Source of the DNA: Paralithodes platypus
Taxonomy: Eukaryota; Arthropoda; Malacostraca; Decapoda; Lithodidae
Length of the DNA stretch: 64,000 nucleotides
Assembly (NCBI GenBank): GCA_032716605.1
Contig: CM064502.1
Coordinates: 57,995,949 to 58,059,948, forward strand
Reading direction: 5' to 3'
In this document: positions 56,290-64,000 of the stretch, one piece after another
Layout of the letters: every line of letters begins with the position of its first letter
How positions within the stretch are numbered: position 1 is the first letter of the stretch
Notes under the pieces: generated by a model
The model's input: the letters and a program-made list of their open reading frames with translations, nothing else
What the model was told of the DNA's origin: nothing
The model's database searches: none
Position numbers and translations under genes: made by a program

Positions 56290-56388
56290 CGATGTTTAAA
56301 GTTGATTTTTTTTTTCTCCGACTCTTAACAGTCTTCCCGCAGTCCGCCGGGGGAACTCTTAAGAGTCTTCCCGCAGTTCCCGGGTTAA
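55713..56388. mobile_element. piggyBac-derived MITE, copy 2 (inverted), with a nested LINE end
   Basis: TTAA at 55713-55716 and 56385-56388. It is the reverse complement of copy 1 (10918-11531) along its length, with ends CCTCTGAAGTGCGCATGGGG and, inverted, CCCGGGAACTGCGGGAAGAC; both subterminal repeats of the autonomous element are kept. It carries a long T tract near 56255-56289 and a 54-bp nested LINE end at 55880-55933. Confidence 0.87.
55880..55933 (+). mobile_element. 54-bp LINE 3'-end insertion with 14-bp target duplication
   Basis: CTGTTACAACAATA occurs on both sides (55866-55879 and 55934-55947), and MITE copy 1 has it only once at the same site. The insert (CTATGAGAGTTCCGTATGGA ... 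CAGTGGTCTGGT) matches the 3' end of the LINE fragment at 5895-6726. Confidence 0.82.
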
Positions 56389-56437
56389 GGGCTGCTTCAC
56401 TTGTCAAGTTCTTGGATTTGAGATCGGCACGTATAGC

Positions 56438-57094
56438 CAATTGAGAAAAAACTCATATAATCCACTCAGGATTTGAACCCTGGATCTTGCGATTAATTGA
56501 GTGTCTGTAGCATTTTAATGGGTAGATATCCTTCCCAAGCTCAACAAAATCGTCAAATACATTATATTCTGCCAAAATCGTCTAATACCTTCCAGAATAT
56601 CAAGAAAAGTACATCACCAGTACACAGAGGGTTAAATGGAAGTGGTCCCTGTCAGCTATCTAATACCTCGCAGTGGCAAGGGAGCACCAGTCGGGGTCGT
56701 ATCCAATCTCACCACTCTAGCCGTATCTCAAGGACCCTCGGAGGTTTCAAGGAGCCATCGTTGACATGGTCATCAGCCACGATTTCCCTTTCCACCAGTG
56801 CGAAGAGAAGAAGAATAAGACACAGGGAGAGAGAAACGGGTGGTGTAAAAAAGGCTTATCTCGTCGGAATAATGGGTCTTCCGCAACCTGATAAGTCAAG
56901 CCTCTACCCGCACAGGTCGTAGGGAAGGCCCAAATATCCCAGCCAGTCACCACTCGGTTAGTAACACATTATAAAAATACCCGAAGGCAGGTTAGTCAAT
57001 ATATATAAATTAATAACACATAAAAATACCCGAAGGCAGGTTAGTCAATATATATGTAAAGTCAATCAAACAATCATTTCTAATAATAATATAA
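56438..57094. other. Spacer with a GC-richer segment
   Basis: About 56620-56950 is GC-richer and has a 141-codon plus-strand frame without known motifs. A direct repeat AAAATACCCGAAGGCAGGTT occurs twice at 56973-57045. No gene claimed. Confidence 0.4.
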
Positions 57095-57406
57095 TTTAAA
57101 ATGTAAAACTTGCAAACTAAACAAACCAAAACTTGGACAAAGACAATATAAAGGCAAGAGAACTTATAAAAATCGCAATGTGGAAACAACGTTTAAGCAA
57201 AATAACATTTAGAAATAAAACAACACAATCCACCACATAGGGTGTACATTACTACATGAGCAAGTTATTCTAGTAAATTGTGACTTGCAAAATAAACAAA
57301 CCAAAACTGGGACTAAGACAATATAAAGGCAAAAGAACTAATCAAAATTGCTATGTGGAAACAACGCCTTAGCAAAATAAAATAATTAAATTTTTTCATA
57401 GCTTTT

Positions 57407-57531
57407 CACCAATCAACTTTACTTCTAAACTCAATTAATGAAATAGACAAATACACGTGGTACTCCAAGGACTCGAACCTAGGATACTCACACCCACATT
57501 AGGCGCACTAACTATTACGCTATCAAGACAG
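57407..57531 (-). mobile_element. SINE family A
   Basis: Near full-length minus-strand copy with CTCCAAGGACTCGAACCTAG (inverted B box) and ACTATTACGCTATCAAGACA at the 5' end. Confidence 0.78.
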
Positions 57532-58279
57532 TTAAATAAAAGAACACAATTGTAAAACACAATTTGTCAAACTTTCAAAATAAACATATAATTACTTTTC
57601 TTCCAGCTGATGGTAAATTGGATCATTTAGCGCTTGATTTCTCGATTCTTGATGGAAAAATATGATACTGCTATGTGTCTGCATCATATTATGGACAACT
57701 TATCATAATTCAAATGTTAAACTTGCAAAATAAACAAATCAAAACTGGGACCAGACAATGTAAATACAAAAGAACCAATCAAAATCGCTATGTGGAATTA
57801 TAATGTAAAACTTGCAAAATAAACAAACTTGGACAAACACAGTAAAAAGACAAACTTATCAAAATCGCTGTGGAAACAATGCTTAAGCAAAATAATAATT
57901 ATTTATAAATAGAAGAACACAAAATCCAGCACATATGGTGGACATTACTACATGAGCAATGAGCAAGTTAATCAAAACATAAAACTTGAAATCGATCAAA
58001 AGTTAATGTACAAATTAATATAAAGAACTCATTAAAATAAAAACTATCGAAACGACATCACACTAAACAAAATCTACAGTATGTGGAAAAACGCTTTAGC
58101 AAAATAAAATCATGAAAGAAAATAATAAACTAGTTCGCTACAAAATCTTGCTAATAGTAGAGTAATCAGGGCAAATTAAAATCAGCTTGAAAAAGACCTT
58201 GTATAACTCATGAAATAGTGAGTATTCAGGATGGCCAGATACCAATGTACCATCAGCGGGAACAATTCATATTTGTTTT

Positions 58280-58415
58280 CACCAACCAACCAATAAATTT
58301 ACAAATAAACTTAAGTAATGAAATCAATGAAAGTAATGAATACATGTGGTACTCCAAGGCCTCCAACCTAGGGTACTCGCACCAAAATTCCGCGCACTAA
58401 GCATTACGCTATCAA
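58280..58415 (-). mobile_element. SINE family A
   Basis: CACCAACCAACCAATAAATT tail, TGTGGTACTCCAAGGCCTCC with a mutated B box, and GCATTACGCTATCAA head, all on the minus strand. Confidence 0.7.
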
Positions 58416-58822
58416 ATTCAATTGTAAAACTTGCAAAATAAACAAACCAAAACTGGGACGACACAAGATAAAAGCAAAGGAACTAATCAAAATCGCTAAG
58501 TGGAAATAATGCTCAATAAGATAAAATTATGAAATCTCATGAGCAAGTTAATCTGGTTCCCAAGCAAACTAATCGCACACATAACAACGCACTATCATCA
58601 CGTTCAGACAAGTTCCATTAGTCCTGGTTGTAATTACTCTAGTTTTGTCCTATTACTAACCAGGCTCTGTCTCGAGTCGGTCACCCACAGCTATGGGGTC
58701 TATACTGTACTGTACATACATTTAAAGTACTGTATTTAAAATCAATATTAAATAAACAATAATATTTTAAATTATAAATACATACATAATAATAATAACC
58801 AATCTAATCATTTATATTTTTT

Positions 58823-58948
58823 CACCAACCAACTTCACTTCTAAACTCAATTAATGAAATCAACAAATACATGTGGCACTCCAAGGACTCGAACCTAGGA
58901 TGCTCACACCGAAATTCCGCCCATTTATGCATTACGCTATTAAGACAG
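58823..58948 (-). mobile_element. SINE family A
   Basis: Full-length minus-strand copy: CACCAACCAACTTCACTTCT tail, CTCCAAGGACTCGAACCTAG B-box region, GCATTACGCTATTAAGACAG head. Confidence 0.8.
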
Positions 58949-59147
58949 TTAAAAAAATATCGAAACGATAACACACTAAACAAAATCTATATGTGGACAA
59001 ATTCATTTACATTTATCGGAAATTAAACTTTCAAAATATATACAGTACTGTACAGTCGGATACCATAATCTCTATACCCCACTCATAACAACTTGTGGAT
59101 CCATATGTTAGTCTTTATGCATTTATAATTACATTGCTTCTCCGGCC

Positions 59148-59500
59148 AGGCTACAGGATAGAATAAAATTTGATGAGCTGAAGAGACATTTACGTATAAA
59201 GAGTATTAGCGAGGTGATGCGTACAAGTAGACTGGGATGGTATGGACATGTGGAGAGAATGGATGAACAAAATTGGGTGAACAAATTTAGGTCTGTGATT
59301 GTGGAGGGAGCTGCACCAAGGGGTGGACCGAGGAGGAAGACCTGGGATCGGACTATACGTGCCGATCTCAAATCCAAACACTTGACAAGTGAAGTAGCCC
59401 TTAACAGGGTTGCCTGCAACGCCGCCATTAGGACAAGAGACTGAAACTGCACGTATGTGTGGAACACTCAGTCTTAAAATGTTATGTATGTATGTACAGT
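59148..59500 (+). pseudogene. LINE ORF2 C-terminal fragment with 3' end
   Basis: The frame from 59148 to the stop at 59442-59444 reads RLQDRIKFDELKRHLRIKSI, SRLGWYGHVERMD, then RGGPRRKTWDRTIRADLKSK and ends IRTRD. The GHVxRM and RGxPRxxW pattern is typical of the extreme C-terminus of many animal LINE ORF2 proteins. The 3' tail is (TATG)n. TTAA at 59401-59404 corresponds to the site occupied by the MITE in the 55.6-56.4 kb copy. Confidence 0.8.
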
Positions 59501-60654
59501 ATGTTCTCAATAAATTACAATGTAAAACTTGCAAAATAAACAAACCAAAACGAGGACAAGACAATATAAAGGCAAAAGAACTAATTATAATCGCTATGTG
59601 GAAACAACGCTTTAGCAAAATCAAATATTTAAATAAAGTTTTGTAGAGTTTTGTACTTGATGTATAGAACATTATATTCGGAAATTTTGTTTCCACAGAT
59701 ATACTTATAACATTTGAAATAGGTAAACTCCATGAATATTTTACCCCTTCTGTATCGGCGACGTAATTTAAGTTTTATTGAAGCTATTATAATGTAAAAC
59801 TTGCAAAATAAACAAACCAAAACTTTGACGAACACAGTAAAAAGACAAAACAACTAATCAAAATCGCTATGTGGAAACAACGCTTAAGTAAAATAATTAT
59901 TTATAAATAAAAGAACACAATCCCCCACATAGGGTGTACATCACTACATGCGCAAGTTAATCTGTTTCCCAAGCAAACTAATCGCACACATAACAACGCA
60001 CTATCGTCACGTTCAAGGAATTAGTCAATTTGGGAAGTCCGAGATGTTCCGGCAAATTTTTACTAAACTCTGCATGAATAAAGAAAATACAATGATTAGT
60101 GTTAAAATGTTCTATTAAAATCAAAATGACAAACTTATGGACAAAAGTTCAGATTATCAATGAAATAGGTAGATCTAGGAAAACAAATATTGAACCACGA
60201 AAGCCACAGTGGATAGTGTGAGCGGGCGAACAATTTGCAGGCGAAATGACATTGAGGTTAGGCTAACCAATTACCAAGTTTTCTTTTACAACATACATAC
60301 ATACAAAAAGTAAGCAGAGGTTATACAAGAAACTTCAAGTTAAAAATGTTTGATTAAAAATATTTGTTATAATGTAAAACTTGCAAAACAAACAAATTTG
60401 TATCAAATTTTAGAAGTCACAATCTAAGAGAAACCGGACATTTTCCGGGACATACAATCGAAAAATCTATCGAAAAATGTACAAATTAATCTTGAAGGAG
60501 GGTCTTGGGTGGGTGGGGGGGTTTAAGCTTGATGGAGGTCTATGGAGAAAACTTTAAAAAAAAAATCCTCCCTAATTGATACAAAGTTAATCAAAATGAT
60601 AATATATAATAGAAACAATGCATGAATACCACTTTACTAACCTTAATATATAGC

Positions 60655-60768
60655 AGGATTGGGAATAGCGTTGTTGCTGCTCCGAACACTCTGGTATGGT
60701 AGTGAGACATGGACAGCAAGTCACAAGAACCTCTCTAAACTGAGACCTGTGGACAAAAACTATTGGAT
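60655..60768 (+). pseudogene. LINE ORF2 internal fragment
   Basis: One frame reads LLRTLWYGSETWTASHKNL then SKLRPVDKNYW. YGSETWT is a common post-RT motif of animal LINEs, usually just upstream of the region preserved at 59148. It runs directly into a ~265-bp repeat. Confidence 0.65.
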
Positions 60769-61137
60769 AATGTAAAACTTGCAAAATATACAAAATAAAA
60801 CTTTGACGAACACAGTAAAAAGACAAAACAACTAATCAAAATCACTATGTGGAAACAACGCTTAAGCAAAATAATAATTCTTTATAAATAAAAGAACACA
60901 ATCCACCACATAGGGTGTACATTACTACATGAGCAAGTTAATCTGTTTCTCACGCAAACTAATCGCGCACATAACAACGCACATAGTTAATCAAAATGAT
61001 ACAAAATAAAAACAATGCATGAATAACACTTTACTTACCTTAATTAAAATGTAAAACTTGCAAACTAAACAAACTAAAATTGGGACAAGGACAATATAAA
61101 GTCAAATTAAATTATCAAAATCGCTATGTGGAAACAA

Positions 61138-61258
61138 TACAGGAATGGGAACAGTGTTGTTGTGTGCTCCTCTCAACATTCTGGTATGGTGGTGAGACAT
61201 GGACAGCAAGTGACCAGAACCTCTCTACCTCTAGACTGAGACCTGTGCACAAACACTA
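61138..61258 (+). pseudogene. LINE ORF2 internal fragment, second copy
   Basis: VLLSTFWYGGETWTASDQNL followed by LRPVHKHY; a diverged copy of 60655-60768 with a small insertion, again ending at the start of a ~265-bp repeat. The pair probably reflects a local duplication of about 0.4 kb. Confidence 0.62.
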
Positions 61259-61748
61259 TAATGTAAAACTTGCAAAAAAACAAAAAAACAGAAATGACAC
61301 TATACTGTATATATAAAACAAAAATATTAAAAATCACAGTGTGGAAATATCATCTATCTACAGTATATACTCAGGCCCAATCCCCACTTTTCCTTTTTTT
61401 TTTTTTAGCAAATTATAATGTAAAACTTGCAAACATAAACAAACCAAAACAGGAACGACACAATATAAAGAAAACAGAATGATTCAAAATCACTATGTGA
61501 AAAGAACAATTTAGCAAAATACATTTTTGAAATAAAAGAACACTAAACAACCACATAGAATGTACATCACTATAATTATGAGTAAGTCAATTTGGGTCCC
61601 AATCAAATTTGTCGCGCATATATTAACATTCTCTCGTCATATCAAAGAAGTTAGTCAATTTGGGAAGTTCAGGACGTTCTGGTAAATTATGTATGAATAA
61701 GGAAACTACAATTCAAACAAATTTGCAATATGACAAGATACTAACAAT

Positions 61749-61772
61749 AGTATGTATGTATGTATGTATGTG
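61749..61772 (+). repeat. (TATG)n microsatellite
   Basis: About six TATG units; the same tetranucleotide forms the 3' tail of the LINE at 59148-59500. Confidence 0.85.
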
Positions 61773-61837
61773 ATGTGCGCAAATTTGTGTTTTGTTTTTG
61801 TATCTTCATTGTTTTTCTGTTGTGTTGTGTTGTTGTT

Positions 61838-62838
61838 GTTGTTCCCTAAGCTGCCTGGCCGAACAGCCCCGAGTCCCTGAGAAAGGCCATGGCCACGATC
61901 GGGCTTTCCCACAGAGCTCTGATTGAGTGTAGATTGTGTTGTTGGCGTAAGTGGTTGTGTGAAATGCAGTCTTCTATAATGTGTTTAATGGTATGGGGTG
62001 CTGTGTTACATCCTGGGCAGGCGTCGACAACGGAGTCATCCAGTCTCTTTTGATAGCTCAGGAGAGCTGGATGGTGTCCGCATCTCAGCCTGGCCAGGTG
62101 GACTCTGTCCTCGCGAGGAAGGGAGGATTCGGAAGGATGGATTTCGGGAGGTCGTGCATGCAGCTGCGTGTTGTCTGTGAGTGAGTGGATGGATCGGTGA
62201 GAGATATGAGTATGGATGTGCTTTTGGAAGTTGGTTCGGGGTGGGCAGGGAGGGAGAGAGGACAATAATTGTGTGTGATACCGTGTGCTGGGTGTTGTTT
62301 TGATATTTCTTGGTGTCTGTGGGTGTGTTACCATGTAGTTTAGTGGGTGGTCTTGGTTCATGGAGGCTGCTGCCAGGAATTGAGTGCCTCTCATGTCCAG
62401 ATGGTCTTTGACTTTGAGGATTTTGGTTTCTTGATGTAGGTGATCTGGGGTGAAGTAGCTGTGCAGCCTGTAATGATCTTCAGGGCTTTGTTTTGAATAG
62501 TCTGTAAGGTCTTATGATGTGTTTCAGCTAGGTTAGAAGCCCAGGCTGGGCTTGCGTATTCCATCACTGATCTTATGTATTGTTTATATACTGTGATGGT
62601 AGTTTCTTTGTTGTGTCCAAATTTTGTGTGAGCAAGTGACCTGAGGGCGTTAAGTCTGGGTATCAGTTTCTTTTTAATGTTTGTGGTGTGCTGTTTGAAT
62701 GTCATATGAGTATCATATGTTACTCCTAGGATTTTGGGTGTGTGTGTATGTGTTAGGGGTGTGTTGTTTATGGTGAGTTGAGGGATGTATTCGTGTTCTC
62801 CTGTCCAACTTGTGAGCAGTGTGTTGTGTTGTCCCTGT
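61838..62838 (-). pseudogene. Jockey-like LINE ORF2 C-terminal fragment, copy 2, frameshifted
   Basis: The minus-strand reading starts near 62838 with LLTSWTGEHEYIPQLTINN, then KILGVTYDTHMTFKQH, IRSVMEYASPAWASNL and NKALKIITGCTA. A one-base loss relative to copy 1 near 62450 shifts the frame; the remainder (RGTQFLAAAS ... CPGCNTAPHTIKHIIEDC ... SGLFGQAA-stop) continues in another frame to 61846. The 3' end has a (CAA)n-type tail. 5'-truncated within the thumb region. Confidence 0.85.
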
Positions 62839-63105
62839 TAGGGCTCTCACTCAAGTCGGCCACAACCAGAAAAAAAAAAATGGGGAATGGGCCTGAGTAA
62901 ATACCGGTATATAGATAGACAGATAGATAGATGTATATACACAGGCACATACCCAATAACTAGAGGTGGCCCTCACAAACGATAGTGCTATCGGGTAGGT
63001 ACTGTACCTGTGAGCATAGCATGAACACATGACCCCTACTAACTGCTACCCTACAAGTAACCTACCGTACATCATTAATGGTAGTTATGTGCTATACTAA
63101 TAACT
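62839..63105. other. Short spacer
   Basis: It contains a GATA-type microsatellite near 62910-62935 and CATACCCAATAACTAGAGGT, a relative of the 48-kb tandem unit. No gene. Confidence 0.45.
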
Positions 63106-63232
63106 GCCTTGATAGTGTAATGGTTACAGTGCTTAAAATCTGTATGTGGTAACCCAGGTTCCAATCCCATGGATCACATGCTTTCTTTCATTAATTTTTG
63201 GGAGAGGTGTTTGGTGTTGGAGTGAAATTAAT
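63106..63232 (+). mobile_element. tRNA-derived SINE, family C
   Basis: CTTGATAGTGTAATGGTTAC (A-box region), AACCCAGGTTCCAATCCCAT (B-box region, one mismatch), GGATCACATGCTTTC and tail GGTGTTGGAGTGAAATTAAT followed by poly(A). A partial copy is at 30984-31090. Confidence 0.72.
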
Positions 63233-63473
63233 AAAAAAAAAAAAATTATAGTACAAATAAATTAAGGATATCATAAAGGCAAGTAATTGATACTATAGTA
63301 AGTGAATAGATACAATATAATAAAGTATACAGTACTGTACTCAAATTGCAAAATATGAAGAACCAACAACACATTTAAACTAAGAGTACTCTTTTAACAG
63401 GAACAATGAATTTTATAATAATATCAATAATAACAATAGAAGTAGATAAACAATCAATAAATTCATATTTTTT

Positions 63474-63718
63474 CACCAACCAACCTCACTTCTAAACTCA
63501 ATTAATGAAATCGACACATACATGTGGCACTCCAAGGACTCGAACTTAGGATACTCGCACACCGAAATTCCGTGCTTTTATGCATTACGCTATCAGGACA
63601 GTTATACCTCATTAATTGATTAAATTAAACTAATGAATATATGTGGTACTCCAAGGACTCAAACCTAGGATACTAACAACGAAATTCCGCACACTAAGCA
63701 TTATGCTATCAAGACAGT
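63474..63718 (-). mobile_element. Two tandem SINE family A copies
   Basis: 63474-63601 is full length; 63632-63718 lacks the tail. Both show CTCCAAGGACT, an inverted B box and GCATTACGCTATCAGGACAG- or GCATTATGCTATCAAGACAG-type heads. Confidence 0.78.
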
Positions 63719-63976
63719 TAAAGGTTTATGCACAAGCCTACAAATACAAACAGTAAGCAGAGGTTATACGAGAAACATCAAGTTTAAAATGCTTGATTTA
63801 AATTATTTATATCATATATGGAGTGGAAATATATCTCAAAATGGCAGCTGGTGTGAATAGGCTAGACTGGGAGTTAAACCCGTTTGTTACACACAAATAT
63901 TTTCTACTTTACTCTTGACAATGTTACCAAAGCAGCTAAACTTTGTTAGATGCAGACATTTACCTCAGAAAAATCT

Positions 63977-64000
63977 TTAACCCCTTCCGTACCGGCGATG
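63977..64000. mobile_element. Possible TTAA MITE end cut by the window edge
   Basis: TTAA followed by CCCCTTCCGTACCGGCGATG resembles the CCCCTTC-type ends seen elsewhere (CCCCTTCTGTATCGGCGACG near 59744). Only one end is in view. Confidence 0.4.

Larger units (their letters stand above)
55620..56437 (-). pseudogene. LINE 3' end (copy of 59148-59500) split by a piggyBac MITE
   Basis: 56389-56437 then 55620-55712, read on the minus strand, reproduce the 59.3-59.5 kb LINE end: GTGCCGATCTCAAATCCAAG, GACAAGTGAAGCAGCCC, TTAA, CAGGGTTGCCTGCAACGCCG, and a (TATG)n-type tail. The two halves are separated by the MITE at 55713-56388. Confidence 0.82.
57095..61670 (+). repeat. Cluster of ~10 copies of the ~265-bp dispersed repeat
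   Basis: Copies, full or partial, start near 57095, 57284, 57705, 57800, 58423, 59513, 59790, 60370, 60766, 61046, 61258 and 61415. All have the same orientation and begin AATGTAAAACTTGCAAAATA. Most continue through CGCTATGTGGAAACAACGC; several include CACATAGGGTGTACATTACT and CGCACTATCGTCACGTTCA. Spacers contain SINEs and LINE fragments. The element class is unknown. Confidence 0.8.

Overview
This is eukaryotic, invertebrate-type genomic DNA: an AT-rich background, single exons rather than operons, long stretches without genes, and very many transposable elements. Arrays related to the arthropod telomere unit TTAGG/CCTAA (about 5.36-7.92 kb) and the mix of CR1/Jockey-like LINEs, tRNA-derived SINEs and piggyBac elements suggest an arthropod. 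A decapod-like crustacean is my guess (inference; no species call is possible).

Layout. 1-256: the last coding exon of a type 1 isopentenyl-diphosphate isomerase, entering from the left edge. 0.3-5.4 kb: MITEs, a SINE and inverted repeats. 5.4-7.9 kb: TTAGG-like arrays interrupted by a LINE 3' end, a TTAA-flanked MITE and a fold-back element. 8.1-10.5 kb: two LINE fragments on the minus strand. 10.9-11.5 kb: a piggyBac-derived MITE. 16.67-22.42 kb: an apparently complete piggyBac element bounded by TTAA, with an intact 972-residue transposase. 24.8-29.3 kb: two copies of a second TTAA MITE family and a LINE fragment. 32.6-36.8 kb: a tandem array whose 30-bp unit contains both a consensus splice donor and a consensus acceptor. 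37-42.3 kb: more TTAA MITEs, a triplicated block and minisatellites. 43-52.5 kb: SINEs, tandem repeats and AT-rich sequence. 53-55 kb: a candidate minus-strand exon, two adjacent very long hairpins and a decayed piggyBac 3' end. 55.6-64 kb: nested LINE/MITE insertions, a dense cluster of an unclassified ~265-bp repeat, SINEs and a second Jockey-like LINE copy.

The common thread is insertion at TTAA. At least five end-sequence families lie between two TTAA copies with CCC...GGG ends, and two of them are linked to piggyBac proteins. Related unoccupied copies of the target site are present for two insertions (59.40 kb for the 55.71-56.39 kb MITE; several satellite units for the 32.71-32.94 kb MITE). 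The two most unusual objects are the splice-site satellite at 32.6-36.8 kb and the paired hairpins at 53.85-54.52 kb. The only secure host gene is the isomerase; two other short exon candidates are tentative.
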